Assembly (NCBI GenBank): GCA_029959085.1
Contig: JARWIR010000010.1
Coordinates: 31,054,731 to 31,118,730 of the forward strand
DNA length: 64,000 bases
DNA from: Nemophila menziesii
Lineage: Eukaryota > Streptophyta > Magnoliopsida > Boraginales > Hydrophyllaceae
Reading direction: 5' to 3'
Both the position numbers and the translations under genes were made by a program. The notes beneath the pieces are model-generated. The model was given only the letters and a program-made list of their open reading frames with translations, had not been told where the DNA came from and made no database searches. Position 1 is the stretch's first letter. Every line of letters begins with the position of its first letter. Below are positions 11,345 to 25,263 of this stretch, one piece after another.

Positions 11345-13100
11345 TGATATCTCTATTTTTGTTATGGATTAATCTGTTCATTATAAATTATTTTGAGGGT
11401 TTATTGGGACTAACTGAGGGATTTTTACCTAATATTTTCTATATTGCACTTTTACAACTTGTTGTAGACATATTGCTGCCTATAGAGCTTTTGTGCCTTA
11501 ATCGTGTGTTAAACGTGTAGCTTTTAGGTACATGGTTGATGCAAGGTTCCAAGATGAAGATATGAAGTGAAAAATCCAAGATAAACCCCAAGCTAAAGCG
11601 TGAAATGAGTTTAGAGTCACTTTGGGAAGTTGGAGCGTTTGCCGGAGAAGTCTTTGCACCTTAGTGTTTCAGTCACTACGACATATTAGTGGGAGCTTTG
11701 GACCTGATTTATTTTTATTAAGATAGATCTCAAAGTCTTTGTCGCGTGAGAAGTTACGGTAGTCAATTCGGAGTTAAGATGCAAAAGTGGTGCTAATAAA
11801 CCGCTACCGTGGCTCGAACCTTAAATTTGTTAAGTAAAAACGGGTTTGGGCTACTTTAACCTAGTTTTGAGTCCATGGAAGACCTAAATCCGTTTTTCCT
11901 AACTTATAAAAACCTCATATCAGCCTCCATCATAGTATTCATCAATATCTATCATATTATCCATCAAGACATCAGGAAGAAGGAGCGCTTATTTCAAAAT
12001 GGAGGTAAGAAGAGAAGGGTTTGTCTATGAACCCAACGATTCATCTCCATACCATATGCGATTGCCTTTAACCCAAAGAGTAACTTCACTTTATTTTTCA
12101 TTTTTAACATATTTCTAGCCTTATTTTTCTGTAATTTTTACTTTGCATACATGAACTAACCTTATTGCTTGAGGTTTGCTTTGTAAGAACTTATGTTGGT
12201 TATATAACCATTTTATTGTGTTTGGTATTATATTGTTTAATTGAGTTTAGTTTTATTTATTATTCCATCGCTTTATATTTTTGTGTTAATACTACCCATA
12301 CAGTAGCTAAGTATTGGGTAGCTGTAGTAACTTTAGCTAACACCCGGATGGGGGTTTTGGTTACAAAAATAGCTTATAAACGCCTAGTGCGAGGCATTGA
12401 GTCAGATGGTCTTGTTCACTAGGTAATCATTAAGGGTTGGGAGGTTAATTAGTTCGGAAACCTTAAGCGTGTACGGTTACCTTCTAAGTCTACCCGGATG
12501 GGATTTAGAAGGGCACTTGTATCTCGGCTAATGTGAACACAACCACTCACACTTATCAATAGAACCATTGAACTAGCGGCATAGAAAATTTACTAGAAAA
12601 CCTGAAACATTCATCTTGCATATCTTTATCATTTAATGCAGTTGCATTCTAGTTCATTAGTATACTTTAGTTAATTTCATTTTCATTTTAGTTAATTAGT
12701 ACTTTAGTTTATTTGTATTTTCATCCTTTATAAGAAAAATAAAACCATTTATATTATTATTATTTCCCTTGCAACTCAACATTTTATTACATTCAAGAAA
12801 AAATTTAATACAATCTCGGTAGTCCCTGAGGAACGATAACCTTGAGCTTATCACATTTTTACTTGACGGCAACCCGTACGCTTGTAGGGAGTCACAGTCT
12901 CATAGGTCACAAAGTATTATATCACACCTAGAACCACAACAAGTTATTACATTCAGCACAAAATTAATACAATCTTGGTAGTCCCTGGGGAACGATAACC
13001 TTGAGTTTAACACATTTTTACTTGACAACAACCCGTACGCTTGTGGGTAGTCACAATTCCATAGGTCGCAAATTATTATATCACACCCGAAAAGAAACAA
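11345..13100 (+). mobile_element. Decayed gypsy LTR, unit 2
   Basis: Begins TGATATCTCT after a polypurine-like stretch. Has a TATA-like TATAAAAA at 11905-11912 and the co-varying hairpin at 12480-12512. The 3' end is partly duplicated in tandem (about 12785-12950 and 12951-13100), as in unit 1. Confidence 0.65.
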
Positions 13101-13830
13101 GTAAATAAATGGGAAAAGATGGGGGAAGTTGCTTCCCAATACTAAAATAAATTGCATTAGAATTTTCTTTACCTTGAGGTATCTCATTATTTCTAGACCC
13201 TTGGATCTTCACGCTTACACTCAACTTATTAGCAATTTGATACACATTATTTTCAAGCGATTTCAACGCCATGGAATGATCATTCATCATCTCATTATTT
13301 TGTTTCCACGATTCTTGATTTGACTTCAAGTTTTCTTGCATCATAATCATAAATGAACTCAACGCTTGTTGCAACACATCAATGTTACCTTCTTGTGAAT
13401 GTGATGTGAGTGCTTTCTGAACAACACTTTCATGGTAAGCTTGTTGCATGTGACCTTGACCTCCTTGATATTGATTTTGAGGTCTAGCTAGGAAGTTACT
13501 TCCTTGGGGATGCGACTGAAAGTTCTTTTGATTTACACCCTCATTAGGAATAGATTTATGGAATACGGGTTGAAAATAATTTGTTTTACCAAAGCTTTGA
13601 CCTCCTGAAATTGATTACCTCGATTATGCACAAAGAACACAGATTTAGGGTAATTTTTGAATTCTTCCCAAGCATGATCATCAAATCCACATTAGAACAT
13701 CCATAAGGTTCTTTCACAACTTTTGCTTCTTGTTTCTTACTCTTGAATCCCTATTGCACAACTATCGTAAATTACTTCATTTGCTCATCTAATGTAGAGG
13801 ACAAGAGAATGGAATCTCAAAAATAGAACA
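13081..13830 (-). pseudogene. Decayed gypsy gag fragment, unit 2
   Basis: Minus-strand frame 13449-13081 encodes a gag middle segment: a QQAYHESVVQKAL stretch, a coiled-coil-like region, then NAIYFSIGKQLPPSFP. The last part parallels NAISLRSGNQLQPPPFP of the gag at 48224-49201. The upstream part (to 13830) holds a decayed zinc-knuckle region. No start codon context and no other gag domains, so it is a fragment. Confidence 0.65.
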
Positions 13831-14558
13831 CCGAAAGACTCCCGGTCTATATATTCGAGGAAGTGGGTGATGGAGAATGTGTTTAACAGGGAAAATCAAT
13901 CATTGTTGTCATCCTCCAAAAGAGAGTAGGTTCCTCTAGAACTTACCTTGGGAATATTTTAGAATTAATTAGTTTTATATTGGGTCCCTCGCTAGTCTCA
14001 GCATAGTGCTAATTAAATAGTCTCCATGGGTGTGATCCCCCAACCTTTCCATGATTATCACAAGGAAAATGGAAGACCATTTTTGTTTTCTTGTGGGTGG
14101 GGTAGGGGGTATAAACTGATCAAGTGACTAAGGAGGTGTATTTTGGTATTTCGGCATTCCAACAAATCTTCAAATGAAAAATTTATTTTTCAAATATGAT
14201 TAAAGAATAAAAAACATACCATTTGGAGAAATATTTGATAAAAATAGACAGAAAACCTAAAATATCATTGAAATCATACCACTCTAGATTATGTGATTAT
14301 GAGTAAATCGACACATAACCTTATTTATCAATAACATAAATAACATGATCATGAAGAGTCAATAAATATCTATATATATTTAGTAATGATATATACCACC
14401 TAACATATCACTCATTATTTGATACGATTTGATTGAACGTAAATTTATTAGATCTATTTATTTTTTCTCTCTAAGTCTAGTTTACTTCCAATCAAAATTT
14501 ACCAAATCATGAATACTATATTACATGATATTATTTTAAATGGTATATATATAATATA
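13831..14558. other. Gene-free spacer, unit 2
   Basis: Counterpart of 3791-4535. No coding signal; the TA microsatellite is contracted to a short interrupted stretch near 14360. Confidence 0.6.
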
Positions 14559-14764
14559 TTTTTTAATACATGGGTGTCCGGGCAAGCTTTTCTGCCCCAC
14601 TACTAATCCCATGGGAGATATGCACGCCTTCCCATGCATATTCCCAGGTAAATCAGAACAAGGTTACCCATGTTTAGGGAGGAGATTCAAACTCTGTACT
14701 TCTTGTTTTACCCCCTTTAAATGCTGAAGAAATAATAAAACTCTGGCCAGTTGGCTAACCCAAC
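14559..14764 (-). mobile_element. tRNA-derived SINE, unit 2
   Basis: Same insertion as in unit 1, at the same position. The B box has decayed (GGTTCGAATCC became AGTTTGAATCT) and the A box has lost two bases, so it should no longer recruit RNA polymerase III. Confidence 0.78.
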
Positions 14765-15250
14765 TGGTATATATAGTGCTCTTATCTATTGTATGTGTGT
14801 CGGTTATAATAATTTATATTTGAATTAAGTAATGAAAACCCAATATACAACTCATATTTTTTATAAGTGTTTTGACAGTTCACATTTTACATCTTTTTAA
14901 CATTTTGAGGTTTATTCAAAGTATTATTAAATACTGAGTCATTTCCATAACTAATTCATATGTTAATTTGTTTCGGACTAAATTGTACATTAATTCTCAG
15001 TTTCATATGTTTATAGATTTTTTAATTACCATTGTATTGTGAAATTTTATAAATGGAGATAGAAGAAATTATAACATTGATACTTTGAAAATCACTAAAC
15101 ATTTAATTTTTATCAAACATAATAATAAAACTGACATATATATTAGATTTCATGTTTTCTTCTTTTTATTCGCACATTTTTGTATATTTTAAAATTATTC
15201 CCAAACATTTGTACATCATGAAATAACTATGATCTTAATCAACTTATAAA
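14765..15250. other. PME downstream spacer, unit 2
   Basis: AT-rich, gene-free. AATAAA on the minus strand (15256-15251) lies 8 nt past the PME stop. Confidence 0.55.
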
Positions 15251-15264
15251 TTTATTGAATTCAT

Positions 15265-17041
15265 TCATAGGTTCAATGCAACGGCTTCTTTGATCCATCG
15301 ATCACTTCCCTCGTAAAATCGTCTACGCCTAAATCTCTTAGCAATTTGAGGAGTAATGTTTTGGATACCCTTCCATCTCACCCTTTGAGAAATCCCTGCA
15401 CCTTGACCCATATTTTGGTACTCTACGTAGTATAATGTATCAAGAGCAAAATTTCCCATCCATGGAGACCAACCTTCGGGAGCAATAAATCCATCAATGA
15501 GTGAATTCATTATTATTGTCCTCGAGTACTCCTTCCATGGACGTCCAAGGTAGGCCTTCACTGTGGTTCCCGCAGCAAGGAATTCTGGTGTAGCAAGAAT
15601 ATTACAGTATTGTAAGATTAATGCACCTGGGCCATTTCTATCTTTTCTACCTTGAGCTGTGACCATGCAATCCTGGTTAGGGAGTGGTTTCCTAACAATG
15701 AATTTACAGTTTTGGAAGATTGCTTGTGCATCACCAAAGACAAAGTCAATTGTCCCAGTGATGGTGCAGTCTTTATAGAATTGACGTTTGTTGTGGGCAT
15801 ATAGCGTGTCTTGGTAACCATCCATATTGCAGTTGAAGAAGACGGAAAAATCACCTGTAACTCGAAGTGCCACGGCTTGGTGCTTAATTGCTCCAGCAGA
15901 GTTCTCAAATCCTATGTCCTTCGCAATAAAGTTGTCTCCATCAACGACTGTATTAATTAACGATAAGTATCAGTCTAAAATATTAAAATGAAAACAAAAT
16001 AAACCTGTCAAAGTTGAGTCTTGAGGATAAATACTTACTAACTGTTGCAGTTTGAAAAGTATTAACACCATCAACATAGTTCTTGTGTCCAGTGATCCTG
16101 GTCTTTGTTGGTCCTTCACCGATAAGCACAACCCTTGTGGCACTTTTTAAGATATGTACATGCTCATCATATATGCCAGCCTTGATGAAGATAATGAAAG
16201 GATCGTTGTTGTTATTTGGAATGGTTTGGAGGGCCTCATTGATGGTCTTGAATTGTCCCGTTCCGTCCTTAGCAACAATAACATTAGGTTTGGGATGGGC
16301 TCTACTTGCAAGGAGACGACGAACTGTACCGTCAACATATGAAGGAAAACCAACATCGTCCACATCTGTTTCGTCATCTTGGACTTGAAAACTTATAGGA
16401 ATGGGAATATGTAATTGTTCAAGAACCTGTGTAAAACTAGACACCATGGCAAGGCTATTGCTGGTGAGTTCACCACCCATTTTTAAAAGTTTCTTCATTT
16501 TCTCACCAGTGTCACCTGTTGTGTTCTCAAAAGCATCCAAACAAGTTTCTTGGAATGTTATTGCACCACCAATCCATGTCTTGAGATCAGCAATCGCGCT
16601 ACCCAACTCATCAAAATCTGATGTTTCAACTTTGTTGATAGATCTCTGGATATCTTCTACTGAAGTATCCAAGACTTCCTTGCAAATTTCCATGGCCTGA
16701 GAAGTCATAGGATCCATAGAAGCATTCTTTAGAAGAGAAGACTTTTGAACAACTTCACCTATGTTGGTTAATGTAGCTTGGAAGGCCACATTTAACAAGT
16801 CTTTTGGATTACTAGTATTAGCTGATGCAAGACTTCTCTCACATGTATTCTTGTAATTAGTTGGTTCACAAATGACTTTGATAGCTTTATATGATATGGA
16901 TGTCGTATCATTATTTACCTTTTCTTCAGATTTCGAATTTTTACGGATAACACCATAACTCACACCACCCGCCACAATTACTAGGAGAACAACAGATAAC
17001 CCAATGATTAAAATCTTTTTCTTCTTTCCATCTGAACCCAT
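15265..17041 (-). CDS. PME: Pectin methylesterase with inhibitor-like pro-region (copy 2)
   Basis: Type-I pectinesterase (EC 3.1.1.11), which removes methyl esters from homogalacturonan in the cell wall. Exon 1 is 17041-16039, then a 91-nt GT-AG intron in phase 1 (16038-15948), then exon 2, 15947-15265: 561 residues. Residues 10-32 form a hydrophobic signal anchor. Residues 45-205 are the PMEI-like domain, with Cys58, Cys67, Cys120 and Cys167. RRLL at 241-244 is the subtilase-type processing site, and the catalytic domain follows from about 252. GxYxE (289-293), Gln358 (QAVAL), Gln380-Asp381 (QDTL), Asp402 (DFVFG) and Arg470/Trp472 (LGRPW) keep the family's spacing, so the enzyme should be active. 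The ATG precedes the anchor and no earlier in-frame start fits. The layout resembles pollen-type PMEs, but expression cannot be read from sequence. Confidence 0.95.
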
Positions 17042-17135
17042 TTTTGGGATAATAATTTTTTATACGATATTTTTTTACTGTTTTATTAAGATATATTTTA
17101 ATTATGATATCTGAAATTTGAAAAATCTTTCAACA

Positions 17136-17143
17136 TATTTATA
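17136..17143 (-). promoter_or_regulatory. TATA box of PME copy 2
   Basis: TATAAATA on the minus strand, 94 nt upstream of the ATG, inside a block nearly identical to copy 1. Confidence 0.65.
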
Positions 17144-17556
17144 TGGGTATGGTATGAGGCATAAAACCGTTTTCGGAATTACTACTTTCCTATTCATGGG
17201 GGAACTTAATTTGACTAAAAAATAGTTTGGTAGTTTTTGTTGTTTGGTATTTGTTATGTTCAAAATAATTTCATTATCTATTCAATAATTTTGAAAAATT
17301 TTAAATTTTTTTTGGACTGGAAAGAAAAACTTTGAAATGCATTTTTGTTTTCCGTTGCAAATCATGTCATTGACATATATTTTATCTTTCACCTAAACTT
17401 TTTAACTACTCTAATTAAGTTTATTGTTGTTTCTTTATAATTTACACCCCACATAGATCTTATCTTCCTTTGATTTAAAATGTTGCACAAACAATTCATT
17501 TATCTAGTATTCCAATTTGTTTTCAAAATTATCGAAGACTAAATTACTTCTTCAAG

Positions 17557-17610
<54 letters not shown>

Positions 17611-17900
17611 CAAATCTCATATGTAGATAAGGAAGTGAAAATAATCCTACTAAAAAAACTTGATCCATAACGATCAAATATATTTACACTGCATTACTTG
17701 TCATACACACAATGTCGATATAAGACGTAATTATTTTTTTTTCTTCTCCCTCTTTTCACAAATTTCTGCAACCTTTGATAATCTAATCGATTAAATTAAT
17801 GTCATATTAAATTTTGTCAGTCAATTTATAAAATATTAATTCATTTCTTCTTATTTACGGTGTTATTGTGTTCGTCTTCTTTGTGATATCATTATTACAT
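17144..17900. other. PME upstream region, unit 2
   Basis: Gene-free promoter-side DNA with a (TA)n run at 17559-17607. Confidence 0.6.
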
Positions 17901-18215
17901 TTGTGATCATTCGCGACAAGTTCTTCCACGATAATATGCGTGTTGTCGCCATTATGTACATACTGGCAATTAATTTATTTCGACGCTGACTAAAATCGTC
18001 GCCAGTTCGAGATCCTTATTTGCGATGAGTCGCTAGTGGGAAATACTGGCGACGATATAGGTATTGAAGAAAAAAAATAAAAAATTAACCGAACAGTCAC
18101 TGTTTATGAATTTATCTGCGACGATTTGTATGTCGTCGAAATTGTAATTTACTCTCGGCAACAACTTGATCACTGGCGACGAATTTTGTCGTCGCTTGTA
18201 AGTGATGCTTATTTA
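17901..18215. mobile_element. CACTA-like subterminal repeat tract, unit 2
   Basis: Counterpart of 7891-8215 with slightly better preserved GCGACGA / TCGTCGC motifs. The presumed CACTA end has decayed to ATTATTACA. Fragment only. Confidence 0.4.
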
Positions 18216-18657
18216 AGCGAGATTGTGGGCAGAAACCCATTAATGGTCCCATTAAAACAACTTTCCTTCCCATTATTTTAACCCTACTTACGTTAATTTC
18301 TCCAAAAGACTTATGCAGTCCGTGATCCACCACATTATTAATAAAACTTCACAACACCATCTTATACGTGTGGGTCATACTTCTACTTCAAGAACTCCAT
18401 TAAACTGTTCAAATTAGGCATTTTCAAAAATTTAAACTTTTTCCTATTTCGTTTAAATTAAGTACATGTGTAACTATAATATGATTATGTGAATGTAATG
18501 TGTATTATTGTTTCTTTTTAATGTGGTTATACTATATATTTTTTTATAATTGTTCTTTGTAATATTTGTGTTTTTAGTTTTTATTTTATTATAATTATAT
18601 GTTTTTCTAAATTTAGATGATGAATCTGGTTATTGAGAAGATTTGGATTAAATCCGG
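18216..18657. other. Gene-free spacer, unit 2
   Basis: AT-rich, matches 8216-8654; nothing recognised. Confidence 0.5.
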
Positions 18658-21392
18658 TTAATGCTTCTTGGGACACAACCCATGTTTTAAAACGCTTTCT
18701 TAGTTTAATTTTATGTTCTTAGTATAAATTAGTAAGTTATTTATGTGTTTTATTGTATATTATAGTTAATGAGAAAGGTATGGATTGCTTTTTATGTGTA
18801 GGTAAGGTTAAGAATTGAGTTCGGGGTAAAAGAACTGCAAAAAATTTGTGCTCACATGTAAAAAAATTAGCTTTTTATTGCGCCGTGCATTTATTTGTGG
18901 ATGTCTGCATGTCTCAGCGAACAGAACTGAGCAAACTTCGAGAGTCCATAACTTTCGTTCTGGTGTCGGAATTAAATTTTTCTCGAGTTTTTTGAGATAT
19001 ATCCAATGGAGAAGATTACACATTGACCTGAGTACTCAGCAAAATTTTATGGCATCCTTACGGTAGGTCCATGCTTGAATTGATCAGAAAATTTATGCGG
19101 TATACCGCACCATCCCCAAAGTAATGGATAGCCAAAGAGTGTACATGCTGATCCATGCTTTTCAAGGTTAGAGAATTTCGATTGTAACCAAGAGTTGCAG
19201 TATATTGCACTATTTGCGGTGCACCGTACTGCGACGAATAGAATGGTGTGGAGTTAAACACCAGCTACACTTTTAAACTAAACCAAAAACCTTTTTCTTT
19301 CCCAACTCACCAAACTCCATTAGAGCTTCGACCAAAGTTTCACCTGCCATAAAAAACACCACCAAATCACCACAATATCATATCCAAAACCATCCTCTCA
19401 TTATTCCAAACAACTTAACCAAACCAAATTATTCCAAAACATCAAAAATCGAGATTTAATCACGAATTCCAAAAATTTATCATTAACTTCTTAATTCCTT
19501 ACCACCCACTTACAATTACATCACACCCACATAGAGAAACACCTTCCTTACACATTTTACACTCAAAATATTACCTTATCCACCCACATCTAGAGGTAAT
19601 TCCTAGAGCGGAATAATTTTGTGTTGAGGGTGAAAGGAGTCAACATGAAGAACAGAGACATTATCTCATGTGAGAGAGATGAAGAAGAACTAAGGCGAAG
19701 ACTTAGGTGAGAATAAGAGGAAAACAAGCGAAACTTCTAAGGGACCTCGTAGCTATTGCAACACGAATCGTGAAAAATTCAGGATAGTTAAATAAGAGAG
19801 ATTTCTAGAGTTTGTGGAATGTTTGGGATGGAACACATACATGAGGATAAATCATGGTGATTAGAGAAGCACGCATGTAAGAAAAGCATTGCACCCTACC
19901 ATGGGTGATCAGAAATGCGAGGCAATTGCCTCGAGGAGTACGTTTTCTCCCTTCTCTATCTTTTATCAATTTGTATATATGTGTTCCGTTTTTTATTTTA
20001 TTTAGAATGTTTTGAGTATAGATGTCACGCCTCACCTTTTAGTTGTGGGTCGTGGACCCGTTGCTCCCTCCACACTTTATGTGTTAATTGTTTTCGTGTC
20101 TAGAAGTATAATATAGTGCATGTAACTATTAAGCGATATTTTAATGAGTTAATGATAGTAAACAGTAATTTTGTGCACTTGTCTTGTATCTGCTTAAAAG
20201 ATTTACATGAAATGAAATTTGAAAGTAAGTGAGGTATTAGTGAGCAATGTGTATAAGTGAGTTTGATCTTAGGGAGCATGAGTGGTGTGTAGAACGTGAG
20301 ATCTAAACTAGCTGTAGACCATTTAATGAAAGTGGATGTGAGAAAATAACTAATTTATATAGGATATGACATGATTAAAGCGGTTATTTGTTAGCCCCTT
20401 GTTCCCTTTAGCTTGATGCATACTATAATTGAAACATTATCCTTCTCAGCCCTACCTTGCCTTTCTAAGACGTTTACTTAGCCACATTACAAGCCTTATC
20501 CTTTAGATTTTTACGACTCTACCATATGACCCACACTCGAATCGTGATGCTTTGACACTCGTCTAGAGATTGAGTTTGGGGTGGTAGTCTTATGGGAATT
20601 ATTATTGGTTGGGTTTTGTGGTTTGTACTTGAGCTTTCTAGATCACTTGTTATATACATTGTAATCCTTTGGCGGGGTAAAAGGAAAATTAAAAAGATTT
20701 GAAAAAGTAAATAAAAATATATATGAGAAAGAAAAAGAAACATAGTGGCATGACTTATCACATAAAAAAGAGAGTCATTGCCACTTACAAAAGAAAAAAT
20801 ATATACATTTTTGGACCAAAAAAGTGGGATTTATTTAGGTTGTCATGAAAGGGTTTCATTTGAGTTATTGGAGATGTGAATAAGTGCATCAATTGGGTTG
20901 AGGGAGAACATATTTAAGAGTAACTCAAGCTCTAGGGAGACTCATTGATGGGTAGTGAGGAGAGAGCCAAAATCTTACTCCAAAATATCCAAATATACGT
21001 ATCACGCCTACCCTAAGCCTACTGAACAACCTTAAAGACCTTAGGATTCTTGACTAAATAATTTTGGATCTTTCACATTATATAGAGTAGTTAGATGGAC
21101 CTTAGAAACTATGTGAGGATCAAGGAAAACCCTATAGCGACCATTGTGAACTAAGAGAGAATTTCACTTCGCGCATTGTAAAACTAATTTGATCGTGAAA
21201 TTAATTGGTGTGAATTGTATATTTGATTTAGTTTGTAGATTGTACTATATGAGACTTTGTTAAGATAATTGCTTAAGTGTAATTCATCATTTTTTTATTT
21301 CTATCTTCTTTGGATTGATTGGACTTAGACCCTTCTAAACTACCTTTTTATTTTTATTTTGTCCAGGCGACAAAACTTATAGTTGGGGGTCT
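18658..21392 (+). mobile_element. Gypsy 3' non-coding internal region between units 2 and 3
   Basis: Counterpart of 8655-11344. Palindromes GCGGTATACCGC (19097-19108), GCAGTATATTGC (19197-19208) and GCGGTGCACCGT (19216-19227); TTGAGTTTGGGGT at 20570-20582. Continues into the LTR at 21393. Confidence 0.65.
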
Positions 21393-23150
21393 TGATGTAT
21401 CTCTTTTTGTTATGGATTAATCCAGTGATGATACATTATTTTGAGGGTTTATTGGGGCTAAGTGAGGGAAGTTTACCTAATATTTGCTAAATTATACTTT
21501 TACTTCTTGTTATGGACATATTGCTGCCTATAGAGATTTTGTGCCTTAATTGCGTGTTAAGTGTGTAGATTTTAGGTACATGGTTGGTACAAGGTTCCAA
21601 GATGAATAGAAGAATTAAAAAATTCAAGATAAACCCTATGCTAAAGCGTAACATGAGTTTAGAGTCACTTTGTGAAGTTGGAGCGTTTGCCGGAGAAGTC
21701 TTTGCACCTTAGTGTTTTGGTCACTACGACATATTAGTGAGAGATTTGGACCTGATTCATTTTTATTAAGATAGAGCTTGGAATCAGTGTTACCTGAGAA
21801 GTTACGGAAGTCAATTCAGAGTTAAGATGTAAAAGTTATGCTAATAAACCGTTACCGTGGCTCGAACCTTAATTTTGTTAATTAAAAACGGATTTGGGCT
21901 AGTTTAACCTAATTATAACCCCATGGAACACATAAATCCGTTTTACCTAACTTATAAAAGACTCATATCAGCCTCCATCATAGTATACATCAACATCGAT
22001 CATATTATCCATCAAGACATCAGGAAGAATGAGCGCTTATTTCAGAAGGAGGAGAAGAAGATAAGGGTTTGTCTATGAACCCAACGATTCGTCTCCATCC
22101 CATATGCGAGCCTTTAACCCAAAGAGAACTTCACTTTATTTTTCATTTTTAACATATTTCTAGCCTTAGTTTGATATAATTTTTACATTTCATACATGAA
22201 CTAACCTCATTGCTTGAGGTTTGATTTGTAAGAACTTATGTTGGTTATTTAACCGTTTTATTGTTTTTGGGATTATATTGTTTAATTGAGTTTAGTTTTA
22301 TTTATTATTCCATTGCTTTATATGTTTTTTTAATAATACCCATACATTAGCTAAATAGTGGGTAGTTGTAGTAACTTAAGCTAACACCCGGATGGGGGGT
22401 TTGGTTACGAAAATAGCCTATAAACGCCTAGTGCGAGTAATTGATTTAGATGGTCTTGTCCGCTAGGTAATCATTAAGGTTTGGGAGGTTAATTAATTCG
22501 AAAACCTCAAGCGTGTACGGTTGCCTTCTAAGTCTACCTGTATAGGAGTTAGAAGGGCTCTTGAATCTTGGCTAATGTGAACACAACTACTCACCCTTAT
22601 CAATAGAACCATTGAACTACTGGCACAGGAGATTACTAGAAAATCTCAAGCATTCATCTTGCATTTATTTATCATTTAGTGCACTTGCATTCTAGTTCAT
22701 TAGTATACTATAGTTAATTGCATATTCATTTTAGTTAATTAGTACTTTAGTTTATTTGTATTTTCATCCTTTATACGAAAACCTAAAACCATTTATATTA
22801 TTATTTCCCTTGCAAGTCAACATTTTATTACATTTGTGACAAAATATAATACAATCTTGGTAGTCCCGGAGGAACGGTAACCTTGAGCTTATCACATTTT
22901 TACAAGACGGCAACCTATACGCTTGTAGGGAGTCACAATCTCATAGGCACACATTATTATATCATACCTGGAACCGCAACAAGTTATTACATTCAAGACA
23001 AAACTAATATAATCTTTGTAGTACTTGGGGAACGATAACCTTGATTTTATCAAATTTTTACTTGACAACAACCCATACGGTTGCGGGGAGTCACAGTTCC
23101 ATAGGTCGCAAATTATTGTATCACACCCCGAATCGCAACAAGTAAATAAA
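21393..23150 (+). mobile_element. Decayed gypsy LTR, unit 3
   Basis: Begins TGATGTATCT after a GGGGGTCT purine stretch. Contains the hairpin at 22524-22556 and a partly duplicated 3' end, as in units 1 and 2. Confidence 0.65.
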
Positions 23151-23159
23151 CGGGAAAGC

Positions 23160-23838
23160 ATGGGGGAATTTGCCTCCCAATACTTAAATAAATTGCATTA
23201 CAAATTTATTTACCTTGTGGTATCTCATTGTTGCTAGACCCTTGGCCTTTCACGCTGACACTCAATCGGCTAGCAATTTGAGACACTTTATTTTCAATCG
23301 ATTTCAACACCATGGAATGATCATTCATCAGTTCGTTATTTTGTTTCTTGATTTGAATTCAAGTTTTCTTGCATCATTATCATAAATGAACTCAAATCTT
23401 GTTGCAACACATCAATGTTACCTTCTTGTGGATGCGATGGGAGTGCTTTCAGAACAGCACTTTCATGGTAAGCTTGTTGCATGTGACCTTGACCTCCTTG
23501 ATATTGATTTTGAGGTATAGCTAGGAAGTTACTTCCTTGGGGATGCGACTGAAAGTTATTTTGATTTACAACCCTATTAGGAGTAGATTTCTGGAATCCG
23601 GGTTGAAAATGATTTGTTTGACCAAAGCTTTGACATCCTGAAATTGATTACCTCGATTATACACAAATAACACAGATTTAGGGTAATTCTGGCATTCTTC
23701 CCAAGCATGATCATCAACTCCACAGTTAGAACATCCATAAGGTTCTTGCATAACTTTTTCTTCTTGTTTCTTACTCTTGAATCCCTCTTGGACAACTATC
23801 ATAAATTGCTTCATTTGCTCATCTAATGTAGAGGACAA
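23160..23838 (-). pseudogene. Decayed gypsy gag fragment with zinc knuckle, unit 3
   Basis: The best-preserved of the three fragments at its upstream end. Minus-strand 23838-23566 encodes a CCHC knuckle of form C-x2-C-x4-H-x4-C (CSNCGVDDHAWEEC), matching those at 48147-48188 and 62437-62396. Downstream the frame breaks, but gag-like sequence continues to about 23160. Confidence 0.7.
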
Positions 23839-24597
23839 GAGAATGCATTCTCAAAACTAGAACATCGAAAGACTCCCGATCAAGATGTTCTAGGAAGTGG
23901 GTGATGGAAAATGTGCTTAACAAGGAAAATAAATCATTGTTGTCATCCTCCAAAAAGAACAGGTTCCTCGACAACTTACCTTAGGAATATTTTAAAGTTA
24001 ATTGGTTTTATATTGGGTCCCTCGCTAGTCTCAACATAGTGGTAATTAAATAGTCTTCATGGGTGTGATCCCCCAAACTTTCCATGATTATCACAAGGAA
24101 AATGGAAGACCGTTTTTGTTTTTTTGTGGGTGGGGTAGGGGGTATAAACTGATCAAGTGACTAGGGAGGTGTATTTTGGTATTTCGGCACTCTGGCACTC
24201 CAACAAATCTTTAAATGAAAATTTTATTTTTTCAAATATGAATAAAGAATCAGAAACATACCATTTGGAGAAATATTTGATAAAAATAGAAAGGAAACCT
24301 AAAATATCATTGAAATCATACGGCTCCAGATTATGTGATTATGAGTAAATCGACACATAACCTTATGTGTCGATAACATAAATTACATGATCATGAAGAG
24401 TTATTATATATTTATATATTTATTAATGATATATACCAACTAACATATCACTCATTATTTAATAGGATTTGATTGAAAGTAAATTTATTGCATCTATCTT
24501 TTTTCGCTCTAAGTCTAGTTTACTTCCAATCAAATTTTACCAAATCATGAATACTATATTACGTGATATTATTTTAAATGTTATATATATAATTCTC
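23839..24597. other. Gene-free spacer, unit 3
   Basis: Counterpart of 3791-4535; no coding signal. Confidence 0.6.
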
Positions 24598-24803
24598 TTT
24601 TTTTAATACATGGGTGTCCGGTCCACCTTTCGCGCACCACGACTAATCCCATGTGAAATATACACGTCTCCCCATGCATATTTCCAGGTAAATCAAAACA
24701 AGGTTACCCATGTCCAGGAAGGGAACTCGAACTCTGTACCTCTTGTTTTACCCCCAATAAGGGCTGAAGAAATAGAAACTCTGGCCAATTGAGCTAACCC
24801 AAC
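24598..24803 (-). mobile_element. tRNA-derived SINE, unit 3
   Basis: Same insertion as in units 1 and 2. A box intact in outline; B box altered to AGTTCGAGTTC. Confidence 0.78.
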
Positions 24804-25032
24804 TGGTATATATAATGCTCTTATTTGTTGTATGTGTGTCGGTTATAATAAGTTATATCCTAATTGAGTAATGAAAACCCAATATACAACTCATATTCTT
24901 TATAAGTGTTTTGACAGTTCACATTTTACATCTTTTTAACATTTAGAGGTTTATTCGCAGTATTATTAAATACTGAGTCATTTCCATAACTAACACAAAT
25001 GTTAATTTATTTTTGAATAAATCATACATTAA

Positions 25033-25263
25033 GTGCTCGTTTGGGATTGATTATTTTGGAGCTAAAAGCGCTTTTTGATTAAAATTAAATTATTTGTAAA
25101 AAATATTAAAAAATATTTTGACATCTAAAATCACTTTAAGTGATTATTTTAATAATCACTAATCTAGTGCTTTTCTTAAAAGTGATTTTAAGAGTCTAAA
25201 ATATTGCTATAGAGATAAAATCACTTTAAGTGATTATTTTAAAAAGCAGTCCCAAACGGGCAC
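25033..25263. mobile_element. Tourist/PIF-Harbinger-like MITE present only in unit 3
   Basis: 231-bp insert with terminal inverted repeats GTGCTCGTTTGGGA and, at the other end, TCCCAAACGGGCAC (one mismatch). It is flanked by TAA on both sides (25030-25032 and 25264-25266). Units 1 and 2 have the empty site with a single TAA. The trinucleotide duplication fits PIF/Harbinger. Internally it repeats AAAATCACTTTAAGTGATTA, itself an inverted repeat. No coding capacity. Confidence 0.88.

Larger units (their letters stand above)
10415..20427. repeat. Tandem array unit 2
   Basis: Second copy of the repeat, about 10.0 kb. It carries the same succession of elements as unit 1 but has no LINE tail and no MITE, so it is the best reference for the uninterrupted unit. 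Confidence 0.9.
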